Positions 1 through 7,092 of a stretch of DNA of 27,709 nucleotides are shown here, in pieces (position 1 is the first letter of the stretch; each line of letters opens with the position of its first letter). The notes under the pieces were generated by a model. It did not search any database and was not told the origin of the DNA. It was given only the letters and a program-made list of their open reading frames with translations. The stretch is from positions 1 to 27,709 of the forward strand of contig CAAEKP010000110.1 of the NCBI GenBank assembly GCA_900756555.1, given 5' to 3'. Both the position numbers and the translations under genes were made by a program. The stretch is from Peptococcaceae bacterium. GTDB taxonomy: Bacteria > Bacillota > Peptococcia > Peptococcales > Peptococcaceae.

Positions 1-1
1 C

Positions 2-919
2 CATCCGTTGATATTTAAACCGGTGAAGCAGATTAACAGCGATACCGCTCTCGGACGTATTCTGTTAAAACTGATTCAGCATGATATCAATCTTTACTGT
101 GCGCACACCAATCTGGATATTGCCAACGGCGGTGTTAACGATGTGCTGGCCAATGCGTTACAGTTGCAGCAGGTGCAGCCATTGGCGGATTTAACGCGGG
201 AAGTAACCTATTATAAGGTAGTTGTCTATGTGCCGACTGGTCACGAAGATGTTGTGCGGCAGGCGATGTGTGATGCTGGCGCGGGTTGTATCGGCAATTA
301 TAGCCACTGCACTTTTCAGGCCAGAGGAACAGGGACATTCCTGCCCGGTGAAGGCACCAATCCTTTTTCCGGCAAGACAGGCCGATTAGAGTATGCCGAT
401 GAGTACCGCCTGGAAACTATTGTACCGCAGCAAGTGTTATCTGCGGTGATTAAAGCGATGGAAGCGGTGCATCCTTATGAGGAAGTGGCCTATGATGTAT
501 TCCAACTGGAAAATAACGGGCCTGTGCGTGGAATTGGTCGCATTGGTCAGTTGGCAGAGCCCATGCCGATGGCAGACTTTTTAGCGTTTACAGGCCAGCA
601 GTTGCAGTGTGACCATCTGACCTACCAAGGTGATTTGCAAAAAAAGATACAGCGTGTGGCACTGTGCGGCGGCAGCGGTATCTCTTATCTGAAGGCGGCA
701 AAGAAAGCCGGCGCTGATGTGTATGTTACAGGCGATATGAAATATCACGATGGTCAGTTAGCCAGTGAACTGGGCATGAACGTGATTGACGCCGGACATT
801 TTGGCACAGAACGGCTGATTACGCAGGCTATGGCAGAGTTTGCCCGTCAGCAGGGTGTGGAATGTGTGGTATTTGAGGAAGAACAGGACTATCTGCAACA
901 CTGGGTGCGGACCTGTTAA
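2..919 (+). CDS. Nif3-like dinuclear metal-centre protein with PII-like insert, 5' end outside the window
   Basis: C-terminal 305 residues of a Nif3/YqfO-family protein. The reading frame is open from base 2 and begins His-Pro-Leu-Ile, which fits the metal-binding HHP motif of the family, so the true start lies upstream and the TTG at 8 is not a start. Visible residues of about 68-168 (from YYKVVVYVP to AYDVFQLEN) match the PII/CutA-like domain inserted in the longer YqfO-type members. The C-terminal GDMKYHDG and DAGHFGTE motifs supply the remaining metal ligands of the family. Family members form hexameric rings with a two-metal site; the cellular role is poorly defined (often annotated as GTP cyclohydrolase 1 type 2 homologue, an unproven function). 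Family assignment is firm, function is not. Confidence 0.9.
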   Translation, partial: HPLIFKPVKQINSDTALGRILLKLIQHDINLYCAHTNLDIANGGVNDVLANALQLQQVQPLADLTREVTYYKVVVYVPTGHEDVVRQAMCDAGAGCIGNYSHCTFQARGTGTFLPGEGTNPFSGKTGRLEYADEYRLETIVPQQVLSAVIKAMEAVHPYEEVAYDVFQLENNGPVRGIGRIGQLAEPMPMADFLAFTGQQLQCDHLTYQGDLQKKIQRVALCGGSGISYLKAAKKAGADVYVTGDMKYHDGQLASELGMNVIDAGHFGTERLITQAMAEFARQQGVECVVFEEEQDYLQHWVRTC

Positions 920-945
920 TATAATGACACTTAATGCGTTTTGCT

Positions 946-985
946 GTAGGGGTTGGCGTTCTCGATAACCCGTTGAATAAAAAAT
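946..985 (+). repeat. Truncated end of the GTAGGG palindromic repeat family
   Basis: A 26-nt GTAGGGG-headed segment (946-971) with a GGGTT/AACCC stem is followed by GTTGAATAAAAAAT (972-985). This is the same layout as the left ends of the repeats at 2446 and 6883, where the palindromic end is followed by GTGAATAAAAAAT. No matching right end follows, so this is a fragment. The rest of 920-1020 holds nothing recognisable. Confidence 0.6.
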
Positions 986-1020
986 TTCCACTGAATGCTG
1001 TGTCTGTTGTATTTCTGTTT

Positions 1021-1329
1021 CGTAGGGGTTGACCTTCTGGACGACCTATTGGCGCATTGCGTCAATATCTTTGTCTATCCGTCTAAACAGGAGAATCATT
1101 GTTGTTGCCCTCGTTCTTCGGACATTTGCTTGTCGGTCTGCTTCCCATTGGACTGTGTCCAGTTCAGCTAGACAGACTACGCATCTGTCCGCTCCAATCT
1201 CGACAAGAGCAACAAAGAATTCTCCCTGCGGTTATAAAAATGTGTCCGTCCTAATTCGGAATATATGCAAAATCAACAGACTACACAAAAAAGAAATTTT
1301 TGACATTGAGATAATACCTTTCCCCTACG
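1021..1329. repeat. 309-bp non-coding element bounded by CGTAGGGG inverted repeats
   Basis: The segment begins CGTAGGGG (1021-1028) and ends with its exact reverse complement CCCCTACG (1322-1329). The left end continues into a small hairpin (GGTTGACC/GGACGACC, TTCT loop). Inside, GGAGAAT (1090-1096) pairs with ATTCTCC (1219-1225) and TTGTTGC (1102-1108) with GCAACAA (1209-1215), so the middle can fold back on itself. The reading frame crossing it from 1029 has no ribosome binding site and an unnatural composition. It looks like a non-autonomous repeat insertion or its relic, or a structured leader of the downstream gene. Confidence 0.5.
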
Positions 1330-1369
1330 GTTTGGGCGTACATGAAGAACTATAAACTCATCTCAAAAA

Positions 1370-1385
1370 TGTTCCATGTGAAACA
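1370..1385. promoter_or_regulatory. parS-like 16-mer (candidate ParB/Spo0J binding site)
   Basis: TGTTCCATGTGAAACA matches the parS consensus TGTTNCACGTGAAACA at every fixed position except position 8 (T for C). It lies 38 bp before the start codon at 1423, in the leader of the binding-protein gene. No parA/parB genes are in this window. It may instead be an operator of the downstream transporter. Confidence 0.4.
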
Positions 1386-1422
1386 TAAAAAATAACCAAA
1401 AACATAATTTAAGGAGATAACA

Positions 1423-2403
1423 ATGAAAAAGAATAGCTTGAAGAAATTAATCTCAGCGGCTGTGCTGGGTATGGTAGTATTGACAGGCTGCGGTGCCAGT
1501 GGTGCTGCACCTCAGGAAGAAACTGCGGAGCCACTGCGTGTGGGGATGCTACGCGTGGATGACAGTTTTCCCTTCTATGTAGCACAAAAGGAAGGGCTGT
1601 TTGAAAAGCATCAGGTAAACGTAGAATTGAAAGAGTTCAGCAATGCCCGTGACCAGTCTACCGCGTTACAGGGCGGCGAACTGGACGTATTGATGACAGA
1701 CCCTGTGGTAACAGCGCTATCCATCAAAGGTGGCACCGATATCCGCATTGTAGCTATGGCTTTGGGTGCTGTACCAGAGGAAGGTCGTTTTATGGTGGTA
1801 TCTGCGCCGGAAAGCGGCATCACTGCGCCGGAACAGCTGGAAGGCAAAAAAATAGCTATCTCCACCAACACAATGATGGACTACTTAGTGGAACAGTATG
1901 AAAATACATTGGGCTTAGACAAAGCAGCTATCACAACAGTAAATATGCCAGATTTGATGCTGCGCGCTACTACTCTGCTGGAAGGCAAGGATATTGATGC
2001 GGCAATTCTGCCAGATCCGCTGGCATCTTATGCAGTAATGGGCGGCGCTAACGTGGTAATTGACGATACCCAGCTGGATGTTAATTTATCACAGTCTGTA
2101 ATAGCAATCACAGAAGAGGCCATTACCGGGAATGAAGAACAGGTAGCTGCTCTGATGGACGCTTACAACGAAGCTATTGAAATGATTAACGCAAATCCGG
2201 AATCCTACAGAGATTATGCCCTGGAATGCACCAATGTTCCAGAAGGTGTAACAGAAAGCTACACCACTCCAACCTTCACTGCCAACAGCATTCCAGGTGA
2301 AGCTGATATTGCAAAAGTAAACAGTTGGATGGTAGAACGGGGCCTGTTAGAGGAAGCGTTTGCGTATGAAGAAATGGTTGATGACAGCTTCATCGCAGAT
2401 TAG
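1423..2403 (+). CDS. NitT/TauT-type ABC transporter substrate-binding lipoprotein
   Basis: 326-residue extracytoplasmic solute-binding protein. A basic N-terminus and hydrophobic stretch end in the lipobox LTGC (Cys23), so the mature protein is lipid-anchored. The sequence FYVAQKEGLFEKH and the following ALQGGELDV segment are typical of the NMT1/SsuA/TauA-like family that binds sulfonates, nitrate, pyrimidine precursors and similar small molecules; the ligand cannot be read from sequence. The start has a strong AAGGAG site 7 bp upstream. The partner ATPase and permease follow at 2680 and 3428, but a 133-bp palindromic repeat lies between, so expression of the two parts may be uncoupled. Family assignment is good, substrate unknown. 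Confidence 0.88.
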   Translation: MKKNSLKKLISAAVLGMVVLTGCGASGAAPQEETAEPLRVGMLRVDDSFPFYVAQKEGLFEKHQVNVELKEFSNARDQSTALQGGELDVLMTDPVVTALSIKGGTDIRIVAMALGAVPEEGRFMVVSAPESGITAPEQLEGKKIAISTNTMMDYLVEQYENTLGLDKAAITTVNMPDLMLRATTLLEGKDIDAAILPDPLASYAVMGGANVVIDDTQLDVNLSQSVIAITEEAITGNEEQVAALMDAYNEAIEMINANPESYRDYALECTNVPEGVTESYTTPTFTANSIPGEADIAKVNSWMVERGLLEEAFAYEEMVDDSFIAD

Positions 2404-2445
2404 CCCTTTTTCCACATAACTGCGTTGTTTGAAAATGCATGGAAT

Positions 2446-2578
2446 GTAAGGCGGGCTGACCACAGCCCGCCGTGAATAAAAAATACGGTATTAACTAAGA
2501 AAATGGGAAATTAAAACGCCTTAAAGGATGAATGTTAGGTAGTTTTTTTGCCGGCGGCATGTGGTCATGCCGCCCTAC
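2446..2578. repeat. 133-bp MITE/REP-like repeat with palindromic terminal inverted repeats, copy 1
   Basis: Left end: GTAA, then a perfect 9-bp hairpin GGCGGGCTG/CAGCCCGCC with ACCA loop (2450-2471), then GTGAATAAAAAAT (2472-2484). Right end: perfect 9-bp hairpin GGCGGCATG/CATGCCGCC with TGGT loop (2553-2574), then CTAC. The two 26-nt ends are inverted repeats of each other with 21 of 26 positions matching, and all mismatches within the stems are compensatory. The AT-rich middle (about 70 bp) has no coding capacity. A second, longer copy is at 6883-7044. Confidence 0.8.
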
Positions 2579-2598
2579 ATTTTATTAACGGATTGAAG

Positions 2599-2627
2599 TT
2601 GCAATTAATTTATTAAAAGAATAATTT
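2599..2627 (+). promoter_or_regulatory. Possible promoter of the transporter ATPase/permease genes
   Basis: TTGCAA (2599-2604) and TAATTT (2622-2627) are separated by 17 bp, downstream of the palindromic repeat and about 50 bp before the ATPase start. A separate promoter here would make sense because the repeat interrupts the operon. The -10 is weak. Confidence 0.3.
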
Positions 2628-2679
2628 TGTACATAAGAAAAAAAGAAGGTAGTTATAGGAAGAAAGGGAGAGTTGGTAT

Positions 2680-3438
2680 ATGTTACAGGTAAAGGATGCT
2701 GTGCTGCAATATACCAGGCCGGAGGGCGGTTTGCAAACGGTGCTGGACCATGTGAATCTGCATATTCAGCAGGGGGAACGCTGGGCAGTGATTGGCCCTT
2801 CTGGCTGCGGAAAAAGTACGCTGCTGCATTTGCTGGCCGGGCTGCGGCAGGCGGACAGTGGACAGGTGCTGTATCAGGGAAATGTATTACAGAAGCCTCA
2901 TAAAGAAATCAGCGTAATTTTGCAGGAGTACGGATTATTTCCATGGAAAACGGTGGAGCAGAACGTGGCGCTGCCATTGGTACTGCAAAAACGGCCAAAG
3001 GCTGAGATTCGGCAGCGCACGGCGCAGATTCTGGCACAGCTGCAATTGACAGAACACAACAAAAAATATCCGTCGCAGTTGTCCGGCGGGCAGCGGCAGC
3101 GCATTGCCATTGCCCGCGCTTTGATTGCCCAGCCAAAAGTATTGCTGATGGACGAGCCATTTTCAGCATTGGATGCACTGACTCGCGAGGCAATGCAGAA
3201 TATTGTGTTGGATTTGTGCGAACAGCAGCAATTAACGCTGGTGCTGATTACGCATAATATTGAAGAAGCCATTTTTTTGGGACAGAAGATTGCTGTTTTT
3301 TCTGATAACAGCGGCAAACTGAGCCGCATTGCGGAAAATGAACACAGCGGTCAGCCTGCGTATCGGTTGACAGAGGACTTTTATCAGCATTGTAATTTAC
3401 TGCGTAGCTGGATTGGAGGGACAGCAGATGAAAAATAA
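2680..3438 (+). CDS. ABC transporter ATP-binding protein, NitT/TauT type
   Basis: 252-residue ATPase of the importer begun at 1423. Walker A GPSGCGKST (39-47), Q-loop LQEYGLFPW (Gln82), signature LSGGQ (134-138), Walker B VLLMDEP (154-160) and switch His196 are all intact. The Q-loop and PFSALD/LTRE segments are typical of SsuB/TauB-like proteins. It would power uptake of the ligand bound by the lipoprotein, acting at the inner face of the cytoplasmic membrane. Start ATG 2680 follows a GGGAGAG site. The stop codon overlaps the start of the permease gene, indicating translational coupling. Confidence 0.92.
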   Translation: MLQVKDAVLQYTRPEGGLQTVLDHVNLHIQQGERWAVIGPSGCGKSTLLHLLAGLRQADSGQVLYQGNVLQKPHKEISVILQEYGLFPWKTVEQNVALPLVLQKRPKAEIRQRTAQILAQLQLTEHNKKYPSQLSGGQRQRIAIARALIAQPKVLLMDEPFSALDALTREAMQNIVLDLCEQQQLTLVLITHNIEEAIFLGQKIAVFSDNSGKLSRIAENEHSGQPAYRLTEDFYQHCNLLRSWIGGTADEK

Positions 3439-4171
3439 AGTGTTGAATGGTCTGCTGGGCTTTGCCCTGGTGCTGCTGTTGTGGCAGCTGGGCAGTATGG
3501 CGCTGCAAAAGCCGTTTTTGCCCACGCCGGGCGCTTCTTTTGCGGCATTTTTTGAATTTTTATTTTACGGTGAGATGGGGCGTCATTTTCTCATCAGCAG
3601 CGGCCGTATCCTTTGCAGTATTTTGCTGGCTGTGGTGCTGGCAGTGCCATTGGGTTTGGCAATGGGCCGCATTAACTGGCTGGGACGAATTTTGAATCCG
3701 ATTGTTTATATTTTGTACCCCTTGCCAAAAGTTGTTTTTTTGCCTATCATTGTAGTATTGATGGGTTTGGGCAACTGGCCAAAGATTTTTCTGATTACAT
3801 TAGTGGTGTTTTTCCAGATTGTTGTTGTCACCCGCGATGCGGCCAGCAGTATTCCGCAGGCCAGTGTGCAGTCCATGCGCTCGCTGAACGCCACACCATG
3901 GCAGATGTTCCGGCATTTGATATTGCCAAGTTGTCTGCCGCAGATTTTGACCTCACTGCGCATCACATTGGGCACGGCCATTGCCATTTTATTTTTTGCC
4001 GAAACCTTTGCTTCTTTTGATGGCCTGGGTTATTTTATTTTAGATGGCATGGAAACCCGGGAATATCCTGCCATGTATGCGGGCATTATCGGCTTGGCGC
4101 TGCTGGGTTTGTGTCTGTACTGGCTGGTAGATGTGCTGGAAAATCGCTGGTGCCGCTGGCAGAAAAAATAG
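3428..4171 (+). CDS. ABC transporter permease, NitT/TauT type
   Basis: 247-residue integral membrane protein with about six hydrophobic segments. The coupling (EAA) loop is visible in SMRSLNATPWQMFRHLILPS, as in the BPD_transp_1 permeases of SsuC/TauC type. The ATG at 3428 is chosen over the upstream in-frame TTG at 3413 because a GGAGGG site (3415-3420) sits 7 bp before it. The gene overlaps the ATPase gene by 11 bp. With the lipoprotein and the ATPase it completes an importer of unknown ligand. Confidence 0.9.
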   Translation: MKNKVLNGLLGFALVLLLWQLGSMALQKPFLPTPGASFAAFFEFLFYGEMGRHFLISSGRILCSILLAVVLAVPLGLAMGRINWLGRILNPIVYILYPLPKVVFLPIIVVLMGLGNWPKIFLITLVVFFQIVVVTRDAASSIPQASVQSMRSLNATPWQMFRHLILPSCLPQILTSLRITLGTAIAILFFAETFASFDGLGYFILDGMETREYPAMYAGIIGLALLGLCLYWLVDVLENRWCRWQKK

Positions 4172-4192
4172 TGCGAAAGGGAGGGTGTCAGT

Positions 4193-5110
4193 ATGCGGGA
4201 ATATATTTTGGATGATATGCTACGCAAGGTGGAGTATCAAAAAGCGGATAAAACGCAGAAACGTATAACATTGCTATCCCCAGAAGAATTTACAAAAGAA
4301 ATCCATGGCATTTCGCATAAAAAAACAATGCTGCATTTTTTGGAGCAATTAGAGCATACCAAAGTGGAGTTGTTTGGCAGCTGTATTTTAGGTACAATTT
4401 GCGTTCCATCTAAAAGTGATAAGCCCAAAGAGAAAGTTCGTCTGGGTTTTTATTTACAGGAAAAGCAGATGTATCTGATTGGTGAAGAAGAGCAGTTGCT
4501 GCATTTTGTTGGACGCATGAAGGAAAATCAGTTCCCCGAAGGGGTATCAATGTATGGGTTCTTTTGTGGTCTGCTTAATTTGTGGATTGATGAAGATATC
4601 TTTTATTTGCAGAAAATTGAGGATGTATTGTCTGATATGGAAGACACCCTGCTGCATCATTTAACCGCGGATTTTTATCGCACTATGGTGCCGTATCGCC
4701 GTCGGCTGCGCACGCTGAAAACGTATTATTATGAATTGCTGCACCTGGCTATGACCATTCGTTCCAACACCAATCAACTGCTGAATGCCGAAGATTGCCT
4801 GGCTTTTGGTTACTTTGCCGACAGAGCAGGGCGACTGCATAGTCATGTAGAGTTGTTGCAGGAATATATTTTGCAGATTCGAGAAATTTATCAGACACAA
4901 ATAGAATTGCAGCAGAGTAAAGCCATGAATTTGCTGGCAGTTATATCGGCGATTTTTTTGCCGCTGACCCTTCTGGCAGGCTGGTATGGCATGAATTTTA
5001 CAAATATGCCGGAGTTAAGCTGGAAATGGGGTTATCCTGCTGCAATTTTACTTGCTATCGTGATTGTATCTGTAGAAATTTATATTTTTAAGAAAAAGAA
5101 GTTATTGTAA
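4193..5110 (+). CDS. corA: CorA-family divalent cation transporter
   Basis: 305-residue magnesium/cobalt channel of the CorA family. A long mixed cytoplasmic domain with helical segments (about 1-235) is followed by two C-terminal transmembrane helices (about 242-264 and 280-298). The diagnostic pore motif GMN is at 266-268 in the context WYGMNF, and the C-terminus is lysine-rich (FKKKKLL) as expected for a cytoplasmic tail. Members are homopentamers. It starts 21 bp after the permease gene with its own GGGAGGG site, so it may be co-transcribed with the importer. A stem-loop at 5142-5191 follows. It has no obvious functional link to the importer. Confidence 0.9.
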   Translation: MREYILDDMLRKVEYQKADKTQKRITLLSPEEFTKEIHGISHKKTMLHFLEQLEHTKVELFGSCILGTICVPSKSDKPKEKVRLGFYLQEKQMYLIGEEEQLLHFVGRMKENQFPEGVSMYGFFCGLLNLWIDEDIFYLQKIEDVLSDMEDTLLHHLTADFYRTMVPYRRRLRTLKTYYYELLHLAMTIRSNTNQLLNAEDCLAFGYFADRAGRLHSHVELLQEYILQIREIYQTQIELQQSKAMNLLAVISAIFLPLTLLAGWYGMNFTNMPELSWKWGYPAAILLAIVIVSVEIYIFKKKKLL

Positions 5111-5141
5111 AAGCCACATCTTTCCTTTCATACAAAAGAAG

Positions 5142-5191
5142 AAAACCGACATACTAGATAGCAGAATATTGCTGTTTGGAATGTCGGTTTT
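5142..5191 (+). terminator. Terminator-like hairpin between corA and lonB
   Basis: Perfect 11-bp inverted repeat AAAACCGACAT (5142-5152) and ATGTCGGTTTT (5181-5191), with a further CAG/CTG pairing in the loop and a T4 end. An outer CATAC (5129-5133)/GTATG (5192-5196) pair extends it with a bulge. It ends only 6 bp before the lonB Shine-Dalgarno sequence (5198-5202), so it could act as terminator, attenuator, or both. Confidence 0.6.
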
Positions 5192-5210
5192 GTATGTGGA
5201 GGAAAATGCG

Positions 5211-6830
5211 ATGAGTGAGCAGGTTTGGAGTATTTTTGGTGTGATACAGATTTTTTTCGCCATGGTGATTGGTGTGTATTTTTTGAATTTGTTGCGTAGT
5301 CAACGCAGCGGTAAGCAGCGTGTTACGTTCAATGCAGAGAAGGAGCGGGATAAATTGAATGAGATGCGCAAGGTGCATCTGACGGAGCCGCTGACAGCAA
5401 AAACGCGGCCTGCATCGTTTGCTGATGTGATTGGGCAGGAGGAAGGTATTAAGGCGCTGCGGGCGGCGATGTGCGGGCCAAACCCGCAGCATGTAATCAT
5501 CTATGGACCGCCGGGTGTGGGCAAAACAACAGTGGCACGATTGATTTTGGAGGAAGCTAAGCAGATGGCGGATAGTCCGTTTTTAGCCGATGCCAAATTT
5601 ATTGAAGTGGATGGGGCAACGTCCCGTTTTGATGAGCGCGGCATTGCCGACCCATTGATTGGCTCAGTGCATGACCCCATCTATCAGGGTGCTGGCGCTA
5701 TGGGTACAGCCGGGATACCGCAGCCAAAACCGGGCGCGGTGACCAAAGCCCACGGCGGGGTGCTGTACATTGATGAGATTGGCGAGCTGCATCCCATGCA
5801 GATGAATAAGCTGTTAAAAGTGTTAGAAGACAGAAAGGTGTTGCTGGAGAGTGCTTACTACAGCGAGGACAATGAACGGATTCCCAGCCATATTCATGAC
5901 ATTTTTGCCAATGGTTTGCCGGCTGACTTTCGCTTAGTGGCAGCTACTACACGACAGCCACGAGAGATTCCCGCAGCGATTCGTTCCCGCTGTCTGGAAA
6001 TTTATTTTCGCAGTTTGCTGCCGGAGGAAATTATTTCTGTTGCCAGCAAAGCGGCAGAACGGATTGAGATGCCCATTGATCAGCGGGCGTTGGAGTTAAT
6101 CAGCGATTATGCTACCAATGGGCGAGAGGCTGTTAATATGGTGCAGATTGCGGCTGGTATGGCCACCACAGAACAGCGGCAGCAGATTAACAGGGAGGAT
6201 ATTGAGTGGGTGGTGAACAGTTGTCACTATACGCCGCGTCCGCACAGTAATATTGCGGCACAACCGGATATTGGTCTGGTCAATGGACTGGCAGTATGTG
6301 GCCCCAATATGGGTATTGTCAGCGGTGTGGAGGTGGTGGTAAGTCCTGCAAATGCGGAGAAGGGCACTGTAAATGTTACAGGCATTGTGGAGGAAGAAGA
6401 ATTGCCGGGCGGTGGTGGACAAAAAGTGCGGCGCAAAAGTATGGCGCGCTGTTCAGTGGAGAATGTGTGCACTGCATTAAAGACAGTGCTGCATATTGAT
6501 GTGGAGCGATATGATATTCATGTGAATTTTCCCGGTGGCACACCTATTGATGGCCCGTCCGCCGGTGTAACAATGGCTACCGCTATTTATTCGGCTATCT
6601 GTCAGAAACCGGTGGATAATCAGCTTGCCATGACGGGTGAAATTTCTATTCGGGGCAAAGTGCTGCCGGTGGGCGGCACGCCTGCCAAGGTGGAAGCAGC
6701 CCGTCAGGCCGGATTGCGGCGCGTGCTGATTCCAAAACAAAACTGGCAGGATACATTCTCTCATCTGCAAGGCGTGGAAGTAATCCCCGTGGAGGAATTG
6801 CAGGAGGTTGTGCAGTTAGCGATACTGTAG
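5211..6830 (+). CDS. lonB: Membrane-anchored ATP-dependent protease LonB
   Basis: 539-residue Lon-family protease of the Bacillota LonB type. One transmembrane helix (about 8-28) replaces the large N-terminal Lon domain. An AAA+ module follows with Walker A GPPGVGKT (99-106) and a Walker B/LYIDEIGEL segment, then the Lon protease domain with catalytic Ser450 (DGPSAG) and Lys493, 43 residues apart as in Lon. It degrades unfolded or regulatory proteins at the membrane; B. subtilis LonB acts in the forespore. Start ATG 5211 is chosen for the GGAGG (5198-5202) 8 bp upstream; in-frame upstream codons run through the hairpin. The stop TAG lies inside a GTAGGGGCGG repeat end. lon and engB follow further on, as in Bacillus. 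Confidence 0.92.
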   Translation: MSEQVWSIFGVIQIFFAMVIGVYFLNLLRSQRSGKQRVTFNAEKERDKLNEMRKVHLTEPLTAKTRPASFADVIGQEEGIKALRAAMCGPNPQHVIIYGPPGVGKTTVARLILEEAKQMADSPFLADAKFIEVDGATSRFDERGIADPLIGSVHDPIYQGAGAMGTAGIPQPKPGAVTKAHGGVLYIDEIGELHPMQMNKLLKVLEDRKVLLESAYYSEDNERIPSHIHDIFANGLPADFRLVAATTRQPREIPAAIRSRCLEIYFRSLLPEEIISVASKAAERIEMPIDQRALELISDYATNGREAVNMVQIAAGMATTEQRQQINREDIEWVVNSCHYTPRPHSNIAAQPDIGLVNGLAVCGPNMGIVSGVEVVVSPANAEKGTVNVTGIVEEEELPGGGGQKVRRKSMARCSVENVCTALKTVLHIDVERYDIHVNFPGGTPIDGPSAGVTMATAIYSAICQKPVDNQLAMTGEISIRGKVLPVGGTPAKVEAARQAGLRRVLIPKQNWQDTFSHLQGVEVIPVEELQEVVQLAIL

Positions 6831-6846
6831 GGGCGGATATTATCCC
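6827..6846 (+). repeat. Repeat end overlapping the lonB stop codon
   Basis: GTAGGGGCGG followed by ATATTATCCC looks like one end of the GTAGGG repeat family (GGATA/TATCC pairing; the downstream half of the stem is degraded). The TAG stop of lonB (6828-6830) is part of it. Confidence 0.45.
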
Positions 6847-6882
6847 AATGTCACGCATTTAAGCGTTACCTGCGGTCAAATG

Positions 6883-7044
6883 GTAGGGTGGGTTGACCAT
6901 GCCCGATGCTTTTCTGATTGGGTATGCCGTCGTGAATAAAAAATATGATATCAACAAAGAAATAGAAAAAGTAAACGCTTAAACTGGGGGAATTTTAAGC
7001 AGTTTTTCTACCGCAAGCGGCGGCATGTGGTCATGCCGCCCTAC
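6883..7044. repeat. 162-bp MITE/REP-like repeat with palindromic ends, copy 2
   Basis: Homologous to the repeat at 2446-2578: GTAGGG head, GTGAATAAAAAAT (6932-6944), similar AT-rich core and the identical right-end hairpin GGCGGCATG/CATGCCGCC with TGGT loop (7019-7040) followed by CTAC. The left hairpin is altered: CATGCCCGAT (6898-6907) pairs with ATTGGGTATG (6917-6926) through two G-T pairs. A small CCGC/GCGG hairpin (7011-7020) is added before the right end. It occupies the convergent junction between lonB and the minus-strand gene at 7093. Confidence 0.78.
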
Positions 7045-7092
7045 GGTTATATAGAATCATATTTATCAATATAACAAATAACAACGTTTTGT

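Noticed and set aside
1029..1355. 108-codon open frame on the plus strand
   Set aside because: No ribosome binding site, odd composition, and it lies within the CGTAGGGG-bounded repeat element.
1021..1422. Riboswitch (for example TPP) before the NitT/TauT-like binding protein
   Set aside because: The structured segment lacks the conserved TPP core words and is better explained by inverted-repeat element ends.
3413..3427. TTG start for the importer permease
   Set aside because: The GGAGGG site fits only the ATG at 3428, and the TTG itself lies at the edge of that site.
5169..5210. Longer LonB starting inside the hairpin
   Set aside because: The frame is open but has no ribosome binding site; the ATG at 5211 has GGAGG at ideal distance before the membrane helix.
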